64,000 nt of DNA from Ceratothoa steindachneri (Eukaryota > Arthropoda > Malacostraca > Isopoda > Cymothoidae), in assembly GCA_963969495.1 (NCBI GenBank), contig OZ018326.1, positions 155,684,900-155,748,899 on the forward strand, given 5' to 3'. Positions 1-12,833 of the stretch are shown piece after piece. The position numbers and the translations under genes are program-made. The notes below the pieces were generated by a model, which was not told the origin of the DNA, did not search any database, and saw only the letters and a program-made list of their open reading frames with translations. The stretch's first letter is position 1. Each line of letters begins with the position of its first letter.

Positions 1-1079
1 ATGTCAGACACAACGCACCGCCACTAAGCGACTAGTTCCCTATAAACGCCGTGGATTTTCTTTTAACACAAAATATAGCCGTAAAACAATATAAACAGAA
101 GAGGGTAAGAATGGGTATTTCCTATCCCCAACTTCTCCAGATCGAAGTGACAGTGACATTAAATGGTAAACAGTCACGTTTGGGGCTTCTCCCTGAGAAT
201 CTATTTAGTTGTTTCGACTAAACAAAATATTTCTTTTCTCCAATTGTTTGTGATGCGAGAAAGGGCAAAAAAAAAACCCGCGAATTTTCTCATTGAGTCT
301 GGGTTTATTTGGCACAAGGGAAAGATAGGATATATAAGTCAAGAAACGGAAATTAAAAAATAGGGAGGAGTGAGTGAACTTAAGATAACAAGTATGAAAG
401 ACATGGAAATTCATGAAAACTGAAAACGAACAGGAAGATGAATTAAATAAATCAAATACACCCATCTAACCATAACCTTTGGGGTAGTTGTTGTTGTTGA
501 GGTTCCACGGGCCCTGTTATTCCAAGAAGCCCGCACCACGTGGGTAAAGCCACCACATCCACTGGACTTAACAAAAGTTGCAGGACATTGTCAATGTTAT
601 TGTGTTGTCTGGGAGCTGTCAAGCTAATGCACTCTTCAATGATATTACGTGATAGTTACATAGTTACATAGATGAACAGGCCACAACAGACCTTGCGCTC
701 CACACTAGGTTGCCTGAGATAAAAGATAATGAGGAAGAGAGTAACTACCTTTAGAGACTATTCGGTCCATTACAATGGATAGCAAAGATGGGGGTTAACT
801 TCACAGAGAGGGCAAAAGTTGTATGGGTGTTGTCTATGCGATGTTTGTAAGTGTTAAGTGATTGGTGATGACCATTTCTGTGCAGCTTATGTTTGGTGGG
901 GGGAGGGGGTAAGTATTTTGTTTTGTAGAAGGCTGTAGAATGGCTGTGATTGTTTGTTTGGCGAGGTATGTGTGAATGTTTTTTGTACTGAGAGAGTTTG
1001 GAGTTTGGGATAGTAGTTGATAGTGTTGCAACCCCTCAGATTCAAAAATATAGATAAGTAACAAGATAGCCGACATTAC
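1..1079. other. No gene recognised
   Basis: This AT-rich stretch has only short open frames without recognisable motifs, low complexity or splice context. A T/G-rich segment lies around 840-1020. I see no coding signal or transposon homology here. Confidence 0.5.
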
Positions 1080-1121
1080 TGTTTCCTAGGTTAAATTAGG
1101 TGTCGATTTTATTTGACAAGT

Positions 1122-1390
1122 GGTTAGGGTTAGGTAAGGTTATTTGGATTTGTTGAATCTATTTGATGGTTGTAAGTTGTTTACCGCCAAAGAAAGGTTG
1201 TCAGATTTGTTGGTTTTATATAATGGCTGTGAGCTGTTTACTGCGTGGGAAAGGTTGTCAATTTTGTTGTTTTTATATAATGGCTGTGAGCTGTTTTCCA
1301 CCTGGGAAAGGTTGTTACGTTTGTTGGTTTTATATAATGGCTGTGTGATAATTTTTTTTTATAATCAACCAACCTAACCTAACCTAACCT
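1122..1390. repeat. 57-bp tandem repeat flanked by telomere-like motifs
   Basis: Units of exactly 57 bp start at 1160, 1217, 1274 and 1331, each opening with TATATAATGGCTGTGAG or a close variant; the first and last are diverged or partial. Because 57 is a multiple of three, one frame stays open through the array, so the short open frame here (1144-1377) is a repeat artefact. A degenerate GGTTAGGGTTAGG run (1122-1134) lies on the left. Four AACCT units (1371-1390) lie on the right in inverted orientation. AACCT is the complement of the arthropod telomere motif TTAGG. Confidence 0.8.
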
Positions 1391-1880
1391 GCATTACTAA
1401 CTCAGCGGGGAAAATGTATAAAATGAATGCATTTCTATTATATCTCCGAGCGCCCCGGTTTCGCGTTTATAACGAACAGACACCTGTGAAAGTAAGTCAT
1501 AGGATTCCCTTTGCACCAGACAAGGAGTGGATGTGAAAACCCACAAATGTCAAGAAGTTCAATGGATACTAGACGAAATCACCATCGCTCCCTGGGCGCC
1601 AATAAATGTAGGCATTCGACTGTGCTTCGGGGTGGGGAGAAATGCATAAATTGTAGATATAATCAGGAAACTAGCCTTATCTTTGCCTATAATATCCTCA
1701 TCTATGGCCCTTATCCACAGGAAGGCTTCAATGATTCTAGCAAACAGGGCTAGGGCGACTTGCTCTATCGAGGGGTAATCCTCATCCGGTACCAAGCCAG
1801 CCCCTCGCTAGTGGTCTCCATGCTCCCTAGCACCCAATTGCTTAAGGCCTACGTAACGGAAATCAAAACCGGGAAAATGC
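1391..1880. other. No gene recognised
   Basis: Only short open frames on both strands, without known motifs. It merges on the right into the dispersed repeat at about 1880. Confidence 0.4.
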
Positions 1881-2335
1881 CCCTCTCAAAGAGCGCAATG
1901 GTTACATGGTGCCCGGGTATGATAATAAGAGGTGATCACCTACCCTACTCCTTAGTGGACATGCTCTATTTCTCTTTAATATATACCCCTTACCTCCTTC
2001 CCAACTTGTTCATCTATCCAGAGAGGTCCTCTTATGCGTCCTTAGTCGAGTGGCAATGTATACCGTGAGATCACTACCTGCTGCGAGGCCTGAAAGCCCG
2101 ATGGCTACAGCAAGTATTGGTTACGGGGTGTGTTGGGCCCTCGACTCTGCTCACCTTCTTCTAGTACATATATAAGGTGGCTACGTCGGCAACATCCTTT
2201 CTACTCAAAAACTCGAGGACAATTTTGCCTAAATGGCGACCGGGTGGTCAAGGCCCATCTTAACTTGAACCCGTGGGATGAGTATATGTAAATGATCACA
2301 TTCTGGAATTTTATGATCCTATGTAGACTTTTCTC
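1880..2335 (+). repeat. Dispersed repeat 'R550', copy 1
   Basis: This segment resembles 10920-11410 and 46720-47310. Shared blocks include GGTGATCACC-like sequence near 1930, a TAGTCGAGTGGCA-like block near 2043, and a GCTCGAGGACAA-like block near 2212 followed by an AAGGCCCATCTTA block. Copies 1 and 3 also share a CACATTCTGGAATTT block near 2300. No protein coding potential is evident. It may be part of a longer element or a non-autonomous repeat. In copies 1 and 3 it lies just upstream of I-superfamily retrotransposon sequence. Confidence 0.65.
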
Positions 2336-2439
2336 TCAAAGCATCGGGAGACCATGTATGTAGTTTCGATGCATTTTGTTATTTTTTTACTGACAATAAT
2401 GGCTACAACAGAGGGAAATATTGGGCGACCGCGGGCGTA

Positions 2440-5400
2440 TGGAAATTCGGCTTGAAGAAGGCCAAGATTAGTTCCCTTTGGATACCCAGTGGCTCGGAGG
2501 TGAGTGAGAAGCCGGAATCTACCATAAACCTCTTAAAAAGAGTGGTTTATGAGAGGGATCTCGTAGGAATACTTCTTAATAGGTATCATTTTAGAGCGGG
2601 GCGATCTAGGTCAAACGTGATGAGAAAACAGCGAGAGGCGTCGAGACCTACCCCCCTCCACTCTTCATTTCGTTCGACTGTGACAGGCTTCCTGAATCGG
2701 TGCGTGCAGGTTGGTAACGCTACCGCATAAAGGCATTCGTGCCACTGCCGCGGAGCTGCTACTAAAGCTATCGCTTCGGCCACACACATCGCTCGTGTAG
2801 ACGTGAAAAATTGAGTTCACTCGATCTGTATAATTTGCTCGAAGGCCGTACACGATAATTCCTATCGTGTATGGTAAAGTTTGTCAATTGCGGAGAGCCA
2901 CTCCCTGCTTTGTCGAAGAAATTTGGTGCTTATCTCATTGAGAAAGAACTCCTGAGCGTTCAGGCTGCAGATAGTCTTTCATTTCGAGAAGATAAGGACT
3001 TGGTCCTGACGCGATAGGTGCTGCCTGTGGCGTCTTATGTCTCAATGCAAAAAGATGCATCCTCTTCTCATGGCCTTTCAAGGGTTACAATCACGGTCAT
3101 TTTCGCGCCCATTCGGAATCCTTCTGCGGGTTCTACCCACTTCTGGTTTTCACTTGGTGGAGCTGGCGGCACAAAGGGTATAAACCTACCCTCGGCTAAA
3201 GCAAGAGACCCCCCCCCCTATTCCCCACAGCGTGACCGTTTCTCGTAAGGAAAAACCGCTGCGCTTCTCCACCGAGTCTTTAGACTCACTGAAGGTCACA
3301 GCCCTGAAGGTGGTCGTGAGGCCGTCTTCCGGCGTTTCTAATGTAGCCTCCCGAAATGAAAGACGGCACCAATGGAACTTCGGCTCCTACGCCCGCCCTA
3401 AAGGCTGGACTAGGTGGCTGGTTCGGAAACAGTGGATCATCCAAAGGAGAAAACCTAGCCTCCGAAGCCCCTCAGTCTGCCAAAGGTTTTGAGGCAAGTG
3501 TAGGAAAATAGCCGCATAGTGAGCCCAGCCCCTCTAATAAGCTTCGAAAACTATAGCGCATTCAGTGCCTTCTTCGGCCAACAGTGGTCGGAGTTCTGCC
3601 TCAGATAAGCGTACGGCCATTCAGGTTCTGACTTCTCTTCTAAAGGGGTCACCGCATCTCCTCCGAATTAGGCCTGGAGGGAATTTTTCTCTGATGGAAT
3701 TGCCGCGGACTCCGGGCCCAACTGGGAGATCTGTGTAGGCTCGTCTTCTTTCATTCCCCGTACGCTACTTTTGTGCAAGAAGCTATGCTGGACTCGCACC
3801 ATGGACATTCTTCGTGAGGTGACGTTCAGCACTTGGAGTGCTGATAGTAGGACTACTGCCTTGCTTTCCTATCGATTATTTGTTCTTTCAAAGCTTGACT
3901 AGTCATGCGAGTTTATGCATCCGCAGCCGAGCTTGTATGCAGAAAAAGGACTAGATCTACCAAATCGTTCTTCTCCTGGCAACCGGGACCTTCCGCGCTT
4001 CCACATTTAGAACCTACTTGTCGATGCCAGAGACATTTTACTCGCTCTGCGCCGTACACGCTGCCATATACGCTTGTACACGTGAGCTTGGCGTCTCTCT
4101 CAGTCGTCAATGGCTCTCACTGCATCCTCAACCGATTTCGACGATATCTATATCTAGGAAATCTTTCGAGAGCTATGTGTTGCTTTCAGGCTGATGGGGC
4201 CTCTGGTTCTGCTCAAGATGCCATTCTGAAGGATGCAATCTTTGATTATTGGTCACATGCCTCTGCTGCCAAAGCTTACACAGCGCTAGAGTTATAGTGG
4301 TCGATCTTTTTGAAACACACTTCTTGTTACTCTGGATCCGTGGCAGTATACACGGATAGTTCCAAGTCCCAGGAAGAGATCAGCTACCACGCCGTATCCC
4401 CTTTATTTGAAGTCAGCGGGGCTCTACCAGGCGCTGCATCCGTTTTCACCGCCCAGCCCTCGTCAAAAACACCGCTCCGTATGGGAAATAACGCGTCATG
4501 GCCTGTTCGGAGACCTGATAGTGTGATATTTAGCGACTCATAGAGCACCCTGAGTGCTCTTAGGGAATTGTAATCATCCCCACACCCCCTGGTTTACGGT
4601 ATCCATGACGCCAAGATTGCCGCCAGCAGGGCAGATGTCGAGATTATCATCTGTTGGGTTCCTGGACATGTAGTAATTGCGGGTAATGGGCGTGCTGACG
4701 AGTGCGCCAAAGAGTCCCGAGGACTTCGCTACCAAACAAGCACTTCGCTCTTCTTCACAGACAATACATAGCAATCATCAAGGCAGCCATCTGGGCTGCT
4801 TGGCAAAGAATATGGGGAACGGCTAAGTTGAACCTAAAGTTGCGTGCCATTTCGACGAGATCGTTCCCATGGACCGAGCCCCCGATGCAGCGACTCTTTC
4901 AAGTCGCTTTTTGTCGTCTTAGAATTGGGCACACTCGCGGGACACGAGACCATTTGATGGGGCGCTGCCCTGCACCTTACTGCGACAACTGTATTGTCCC
5001 CCACACTAGAATGTTCACTAGAATCTTGTTGAATGTCCTAGTCTGGATGATCTTCGCAATTGCTACCTGTCCCGGTACTGGGACGATGGGGTCACTACTG
5101 CTTGTCCATCCTCTTTTTGGACGAGTTCTTGCACACAGTCTTGTGGACTATGGCACTTTTTGGAGAGGCCTGGCCTCCATTTTCTTTGACTGTCTTTGCT
5201 TTTGGTCCCATAATCCTGCTTCTGGGGAAGGCGGACCTCTCCCTTCGACGCCGGAGCATGTTTCCTTCTTCTTGCTTTTTTCCTTCTTGTTCTGTTTTTA
5301 GTTTTGTTTTGGATTTGGTCTGGTTTTTGGTGTCTTTTTCACTTCTTTTTTTAATCTAGCCTAGCATTAGGCTATGGATAATTATAGCGACTCATACCCT

Positions 5401-5440
5401 ATTAGGTAGTTGCCAGACGCTCCATTCTGTAGGGGTACGG
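2440..5440 (+). mobile_element. Decayed I-superfamily non-LTR retrotransposon, internally deleted
   Basis: This is a degenerate copy colinear with the intact element at 17356-24641. ORF1-like sequence starts near 2440 and includes a frame with VMRKQ and SRPTP motifs (2452-2730). Zinc-knuckle and Pro-rich ORF1 regions follow to about 3640. The endonuclease start (about 3690-3760) jumps directly into the end of the reverse transcriptase (about 3770), so roughly 2.2 kb covering most of the endonuclease and RT is missing. RNase H motifs (VYTDSSKSQ, about 4340-4380) and the C-terminal region follow. The 3' hairpin pair lies at 5357-5425. Many stops and frameshifts make it non-coding. The right end is near 5440. 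Confidence 0.88.
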
Positions 5441-5599
5441 AATACCTCACTGAATTCTTACGGGCTCGTCGTTTCCTCATACGGGAGGGGGAGGCTGGGG
5501 TTTGTGCAAGATGGGGCAAGAAGCTTTGCCCGGCCTGTTGGGCAAGAAAAGGATGCTCCCTAGACTAGTGTTCTCACTTCGATCCTTTTTTGGCAGCTT

Positions 5600-5790
5600 C
5601 AGATATCTACTCAGCAGCGTTGACGCAGGATTTATGTTTCCTTTGGCCAAGACCAAAGTTATGTTCTTCTGCAGCCCCGACATGGTTGGCTCGCTACGAT
5701 TCCTTTATCTTATATTCGACCAACGGGTCACCCAACATATTCTCAGCCTTTGAATCTCTTGTAACTCCCAATACCTCAACGGCATCGAGT
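5600..5790 (+). pseudogene. Short I-superfamily reverse transcriptase fragment
   Basis: The frame at 5502-5753 includes PLAKTKVMFFC and LRFLYLIFDQRVT. These match the segment of the intact ORF2 just after the YVDD box (around 22780-22935). It is a separate small fragment downstream of the 3' end of the preceding copy and has no other domain. Confidence 0.7.
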
Positions 5791-6430
5791 CATTTTCTGT
5801 CGTCTCCGAATCGGATTCACACTAACATACTCTGATTAGGAAAAGGAGCGAAATACTTTCCTTCCATTTCCGAAGCTCTTACTCTCACGATATGGATCTT
5901 CGCTTCTTACATCGGTGTATAGTAAGCAGACTTTTAAAAGGTTTGGGTTGACTCTTTTTAGCCGTTGCGACTTGTCTTATAAATTAAACTTTATTATTAC
6001 CTTATTAAACCGAGCCTATAGATTGCCATCGAATTCCTCTTTAATGCACAAATAATTTTTAGTACAATTTTATCGGGAACAATTTTATATCTTCATATGT
6101 ATAAATATCTGTTTGCCTAAGAATGTAAAATATGTGAGCTACGCCTAGTCAATAGATTCGCTTGCTCTAATTTTTTTAAAGTTTTTGAAGAAATTCTATT
6201 TGTATTCATATTTTAGACTCATTTGTTAATCATTGTAAGCTGTTCATGTTTGTGAAATGTAAGGACAAACTCCCACCTGGAAATATTACCATAGTTGTTT
6301 ACAATTTCACTCTCTCTTAGTTCAACCCAAGACAAATCTTCACTTTGGATCTTAGATTCTCTTTACATTAAACATTACAATCTGTTCCTTAATCATGACT
6401 CCGCCTCCTTCCCTCTACTAATTATATTGG
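5791..6430. other. No gene recognised
   Basis: AT-rich sequence with no open frame of note and no recognised repeat. Confidence 0.4.
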
Positions 6431-6870
6431 GTGACCCAGCAAAAAAACACTAAATTCAGACTTAAATAACTCATTTAAATGTAATTGGATATAAATGAAA
6501 GTCCGTAAACAACAGCGTATATGTATTTTTTATTATCTCTGAAAATCTCACTAATATAACTATAATATTATTGCGACAATTAAAAAAAATAAAATAGTCG
6601 ATCTTTGTCCTCCACTTACTTGAGCCTCTCCGTGACTATGTACGGTCGTCCTGCTGACGTTAAGCCTCTCTGTGATGTCGGCTTTGTTATGGCCCTCGCG
6701 CAGGAGATCAGAGATTATTTTCCCTCCCATCTCGACACACCAGCACACAATGGAAAAGACGCTTTAATGACACGCTGGAAAAGCTTTACTTTAAATTTGT
6801 TTGACCAAACTTTTATCTATCATACACGTAGACCTCTCGAAAGATTAAACAAAACAAAACGAGTGTAATA
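6430..6870 (-). mobile_element. Tc1/mariner-like N-terminal transposase fragment
   Basis: On the minus strand, 6748-6560 encodes a helix-turn-helix-like segment (KIISDLLREGHNKADITERL, then NVSRTTVH), typical of the N-terminal DNA-binding domain of Tc1/mariner-superfamily transposases. GGGTGACCCAGCAAAAAAAC at about 6430 resembles the terminal inverted repeat style of these elements. No catalytic domain is visible, so this is an internally deleted or truncated copy. The matching right-hand inverted repeat was not found. Confidence 0.6.
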
Positions 6871-7989
6871 GAACTTTTGCAAAATCTGGTATTTCTCGTA
6901 TTTCAAGATTTGGTAATGTGATCACACAAAGTTTAGTCCCTTGAAAGCTTTGATCCATTTTCGGTTTTAAGTATTTTTTTTTTTTACAATCTCTCTTTTT
7001 TAAAAAAAATAATTTGCATCGTTCCTTTTTGTACAGTACCTACAAATGGGGAAAGACCTCCCGAAGAGTCCCTCTACTCAATACAGTCCAGGGCACGAGG
7101 TCTGCTACCTTACTCTTGCCATTTATTGAACGAGTTTAAACCAACGAAATTCTGCAAGGTTGTCTTCTGTCTATCTTTCTATATAAGGGTGTACACATTA
7201 GGATTTCTTTCGCTTATCTTCTGTTGTTTCTCCAAGCAATGCCTCGTGCCCATCGACACTTCATAACTTTCATTATTATTACTATACGTCACCCTTATTT
7301 GTGGCAAAGTATTTTCTTGTGGTCACTGCTGTATATTCCCACATATGCCCCCTACACACACCAAGGCTTTCTCCTTCAAGGTATATGTCTCAAATACCAC
7401 TCCAAAACACCTCCAAGCATCCCTAAGTTTCCTTAATTCCACTCTCACAAAATCGATGCACCTTTATCTCGTCCATCCATTCTTCCTCACTCATTAGACA
7501 TACTATCATACACCGTTTCGCTATCCCTTTTCGATTTATTCATTCGAAATGTCTGTACTACTTCAAAATATTTCCTTCATTCACTTTATCAATAATTACT
7601 TCACTCTGCGTATTTCTACTGCAAATTTCCTCATTCGATCAACTCTTATTACACCAAAAGAGCTCTTTACTTCTATACAGTTCAATTAACCTTCTCAAGG
7701 AATCGCATTCTCTAGATTCCGCCCAAATCAATCCGTTTCAGTGATATTAATATCATCGGAAGTTGCGGAATAACCATTACACGCAGCTTCACTCTTTCAA
7801 AATTGACATTCACACAAAACACCTTCATACTCACTTGAGAACATAACACATTGTATTTGCTCGCTCTTTAGAACTCACTCTTTCGCCTACAAACTTCCAG
7901 CACTTTCCATTCCTTTTCATATTTTCGTATTTTTCTCAACCAGAGTTTGTCACTTCGTCACTTCTTAGTCACACCATACACAAATTTCT

Positions 7990-7994
<5 letters not shown>
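6871..7994. other. No clear gene; possible LINE debris
   Basis: This is a pyrimidine-rich plus strand. The minus strand in places resembles decayed reverse-transcriptase coding sequence like that at 53750-54880, but the match is too weak to annotate. It ends at a TA microsatellite, as does the later region. Confidence 0.3.

Positions 7995-8084
<90 letters not shown>
7995..8084. repeat. (TA)n microsatellite
   Basis: About 90 bp of uninterrupted TA dinucleotides. Confidence 0.97.
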
Positions 8085-8085
<1 letters not shown>

Positions 8086-9365
8086 GTGTGTATATGTATG
8101 TTAATAAGCTAAAGTGATATGTTAGCTGAAGATGTGGCTTCTGGGAACCGCGGAAATATTGCTTTCCAATATTCTCAACAAGATACCAACTTTACACTCT
8201 CCAATTTCTTAACAAGGTGGCCATTTAATGAATATTTCGGTTTACTACCTGGCCTTAAGCGAAATCAACCCTAAAATGAGTTTCAGCAAGCTCGCTGAAT
8301 GGATGGTTTGTTCTAAGTACTTGAGTTTGGGGGAATGTTCAGGACGGCATTAAAATCTTTATAGATAAATAATAGGAACCTTAGCATTTAATGAGACGCT
8401 GTGGAATAAACACACTCGTTTAATTGTTCAGGGGGTCGCGCCAGGGGGTTCAAATCATAAATTTGATGATCTCTTTATGCGAACATCTTCATCCTCTCAA
8501 ACCCACTATTTAGTATCAATTATGGTTGCTATAGCAATTCTTACAAATTGACTTTTTCAAGCATTCCTATCTCTCAACTCTGTTCTTAGGGTTTGGTATA
8601 TGTATATGTGTATACAAATTGCTCCATAAGGATGTTTAAATGCCTAATAAGTCCAAGAGCACGCCAAATGCAAACAGCCCCATGCTCCTCTTTGCTTTCT
8701 CGCTATAAATAGAACGCTCATCAGAGATTCCTATTGATGAGTGTTCATGCTGGAATAGATGTGATAAATTTGAAATTATAATTAACACTATCATATTTGG
8801 AAAATATGATATCAGGTCTTCCAATAAGTTTTTTTTTAATTTTCGTTGTCTATGAAAAATTTCGGCAAACACCTAAAATGACATGATAGATTGATTGAAT
8901 TTAGGTTATATTAAGTGAGGTTAGTAAGTTTGCTATGTAAAATTACTCGTTATTCGATCGAAATTATATTTATTGCTTTTACCAAGGAAGCTTGTGAATT
9001 ATATAAAAAACTTACTGGTTGAATAATTTATTACAGTTTACCACACTTACCAAACATGTTAGTAATTATGAGTAATCACGAAGAATTACAGCTAATAATT
9101 ATCCATCATTTTCCAATTTATCGCATTTACTTTCGCATACGAACTTCTCAAATTATATCTGACAGTGTTATTCTTCTTGGCTTGTGGAGAACCAACCATT
9201 TACTGCGTGACGTCATTTCGTGTCGAAAGATGACAGCTCAAGGTGACCTCAATCAGAGGATTAATCTCCTCCCTCTTTCCACGATGAAAATATCCTCGTT
9301 AGTTACTTCATTTTCCTTTCATTTCCAACTAATAATATTCCCATCCAGCTACTAGTATTTGAAGT
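8085..9365. other. No gene recognised
   Basis: AT-rich sequence with only short open frames and no recognisable protein motif. Confidence 0.4.
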
Positions 9366-9369
9366 AGAT

Positions 9370-10390
9370 TGTCGAGGTATGACCAGGTGTACGCGGTTAT
9401 ACGCACACTGGCCTACTGGCTGACCAAAATTAAGGCTCCACTTGGGGATGGTTCTAAGAGTGATCTAACTACACAGTTGCTAGGCCAAGGAATATTCAAA
9501 CACGGCTACACAAAATATACTTTAATAGGACTAAAGATTACATATACATATAGGGCAAGTTAAATGGCAATGCAATTAAATATTGACGGTTCACTGCTAA
9601 GATAATTAACACTATAAATTAAGTTTGAACCGAGAGATAATTAATTAAGTAATGATTTTACAATTATGCAAGTTCTAGAGCAAAGGGGATACTTTAGGTT
9701 CGACGCGGTAAAGGTGAGAGGAGCGTGACGAAGCGGCGGTTAAATCCCTTTTACCTTGATGTGCGGCGAGTAGAACCAGGTAGGTAAGTTCGAACTTGAA
9801 CTTGTGGGCGTCTCACGAGAGGCTCAATCAAACTTCGGCAAACTGAAGTTGGGGCGGGCCTCTTATCCTTAAGAGGCAAACGGAGGATGCTTCGGGGATG
9901 GCTTTTCCGATCCTTAAAATCCGAAGACGTGGTGAGAAGGGTTGAAGCGCGCCTAACTATATCCACGAACAACACTGAGTGACGACTAGCTCTTCCTTGG
10001 CTCTTCGACAATCATTCACTTGTTCTCTGGACGAGAATGTAGTTGATTCCCTCTCGAATAACGAAGACGTTTCGGCTAACGTACTGGACGGCGACTTCAG
10101 ACACAATCTGCATGTGAAATCCGAAGTTTCGAATATATACTCCGAAATTATCTAGACGGGAAGAGAGATTCATCTCCAACAGACTTCCTTAATTGCCTTG
10201 TGTCGCGATAAGGTTTAATACCGCGAAGTCGCGATGCCCCTTTAATGGTCTTCTCATTGTTCTAATTTTCGCAGTATATAGGGCAGACGAATTTAGAGCG
10301 GTCAACGGCGAACTGGGGAAGTCAGGATGGGGAGATTCCTTTTCTCTCTCCTTATTCTTCCACATAGATCAAATAGCAAATAAGAACTGC
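9370..10390 (-). mobile_element. Possible solo LTR
   Basis: The left end TGTCGAGGTATGACCAGG resembles TGTCAAGGTTTGAGCGAG at 54936, which lies downstream of a minus-strand Ty3/gypsy pol fragment. The region is more GC-rich than its surroundings and lacks coding capacity. On the minus strand a TATATA motif lies near 10278. The far boundary and target-site duplication were not identified, so this remains a weak call. Confidence 0.3.
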
Positions 10391-10918
10391 TGACGTGGAA
10401 GTAGAGTAAATGTCCAAACCCTTTACCCACTGGATTTATTTAATTATTTTAATGTTACAATTATATATTTTTACCCCTCCTCCTCCCTCGCCTCCTGTGC
10501 CCAGAAGAGATTCAAAGAATATTAAAATTACATGATTTAAAGTATATAGTTTTTTTTCCATATGTTAAATTAATTATTAGCCAATGAAATTTAGTAGCAA
10601 CAATTCCTACGACTGGGACTATTAGGACGACTTTTAACATGAGAAAATAAATAATTATTAAAGACCTATATGGTATAGTTATAATAATAATAATAAGTAT
10701 TTATAATGTGCCCTTCATTTTTTATGAATAATGTTCTTTATTAGGTATATTCTAAAATTACATTTAAAAAGTAAATGGCAACCGACTCACTGTCGGTAGT
10801 CTTGAAAGAGCTCTTCGATAATGAAGGAAGATTCCTGATGTTAAGATTCACCTGGAATGAAATTCAAGTTTAACCGAAAAGATTAGCATCAAATATCTTA
10901 GTCACCTCTTCCTCTCAG
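10391..10918. other. No gene recognised
   Basis: AT-rich sequence with no recognisable feature. Confidence 0.4.
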
Positions 10919-11410
10919 CGCTACTTTATCGCTCTTTTTTTCTTCTCTTTTGCGACTCTCCCCGCAAATCTTCTCTCTACCCACGCTTTGTACCAGGAGG
11001 AACTGTTCTCACCTGGATATAGTTCGGTTCGGTTGGCTAGACATAGTGTCTGGGTGAACTGCACGCCATCCTGGGATCACCTAGCGCAGGGGTATAACAA
11101 TAGATGATCACCACCCTACTCGTTAGCGGACCCGCCCACCTATATCCACTTCTTTGTTACATACCCACCTAACCACTTCAAAACTCGCCCTTCTATTCAC
11201 AGAGGTTCTGGCTGTTCGGTGCACTTTCGTCCTCGTGTGGGCCCTTAGTCAAGGGTCAAAAGCCTTCGCAACAGGCCATTAACTCTGCTCACCGCCTTCC
11301 ACTGCGCATATGGTGGCTACGTCGCCACCATTATTTATGGCCAAAGCTCGAGGACAAATTCGCCTGAATGGCGGACCAGTTTATTAAGGCCCATCTTAGC
11401 TCGAGACTTT
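10919..11410 (+). repeat. Dispersed repeat 'R550', copy 2
   Basis: It begins with CGCTACTTTATC and a pyrimidine tract, then ACCAGGAGGAACTGTTCTCA, exactly as copy 3 does at 46720-46802. Shared later blocks include GATGATCACC, ACTCGTTAG and GCTCGAGGACAAATTCGCC. It ends near AAGGCCCATCTTAGCTCGAG. Unlike the other two copies it is not followed by retrotransposon sequence. Confidence 0.7.
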
Positions 11411-12833
11411 TCTCTTGATCTCTCAAGGCATAAACTCTATATCGTTTTGCTTGTTTATTGACGTCTTATCCTCTTTTTTTTTTTTGCTTAATTTCCTTAG
11501 GAGGTTTAAGATTTAAATCATTGTGACTATGCGATGAATGCTACTTTTTGGACAAATATGATATTGATATGGCAATTTGCCGTATGTTTTTATGGGTTTT
11601 TGGTCCATCTTCCTAGCTTAAAACTAATTCTTTTACATAAAGTACATTTTCTTCCGTGCGTCCACTCCTTGCTTTTACAATACCCGTTTTCTTTCGATTG
11701 ACTGAGTTGAGAAAATTTTACAATAGCTTCTTGCTTCCCTATTTTCTCAATTCTATAATATTTTATAATAATCTGAGCTTTTTTAGCACACATTGTGTCC
11801 AGTGGTCCTGATGGTCTAAAAGAAATTATTGGTTAAAAAAACGATAAATAAAGTAATTTTAAATTCTTTCTGTGTATGTATGCTTTATATGAGTTAATAT
11901 GTATGTACATATATTAGCTGAAATAATATTCATGTATTGTAAGGCAAATAAATAGCACGGTCAAACTAACTACATTAATAATTCTCTGAAAGTTTTTGTT
12001 CCGAATTAGTTTAAGCCCCAGGAACTTCTAAATTCTACAATCTTCTAAGTCTAAAATCTAAATTCAATGAGATGCGGCGAAGCTGCGTTGAAACCTTTCA
12101 AATGATGGTCTCTTCTCACAGGTGCGAGAAGAATTTCAAGTTCAGACGAGCTTAGCAGCGTTCGAATTGGTTGAATAAGGAATAAAGAAATTTGTTTTAG
12201 ATTCGAGTTGGTTGATCATTGAAAAAGAACTGATGTAATGCAACAAGAGCGCACTCTCCCGACTAAGCCACAGTCAATCGGTGAATTAATAGCCTCATTC
12301 CGTTTTATGGGGGGAAATTAAGTTTATCTCCACCAGCATTATGTTAAAATTTGTATTTTTAAGAGCCTTTGTTCCTAGTAAAACTTGTCCAGGGTTTTAT
12401 AACACATATTCTCAAAGCCAGTATTAAAGGCTCACAATATTTACTATTACAGCCTTTACCATCATCAACCTTTTCCATTATGTTTTTTCTCTTTATTCAT
12501 CTTATTACCTCTTTACCAACTGAATGAAAATGCCTTTGTTATTTTCATTATTTTCTTTTTTTTCTCATAATTTTTCATCGAGGAATGGGGGTAGCATTAG
12601 ACTCAGGAAACTGTTGAAAAACAAAGCCTCTCTCGTTGGGGACGGCAGTAAGAAGAATTGCAATCTCGAGCCTCATCAATTTAAGTGCCGGGCCGGGGTG
12701 GGGAGGAGGGCGCATTACAAGCTTGTCTGAACGAATATTTAATAAGCGCGGGAACTCAGAATTTCAAATTTAAATGGTTCTGCATGTGGAAGGAAAACAA
12801 TTATTTTGTACTAACCCAAATATTTCGTATCTA
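11411..12833. other. No gene recognised
   Basis: Short open frames occur on both strands (for example 11793-11590 minus, Lys/Cys-rich), but no known domain or splice context could be recognised. Confidence 0.4.
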
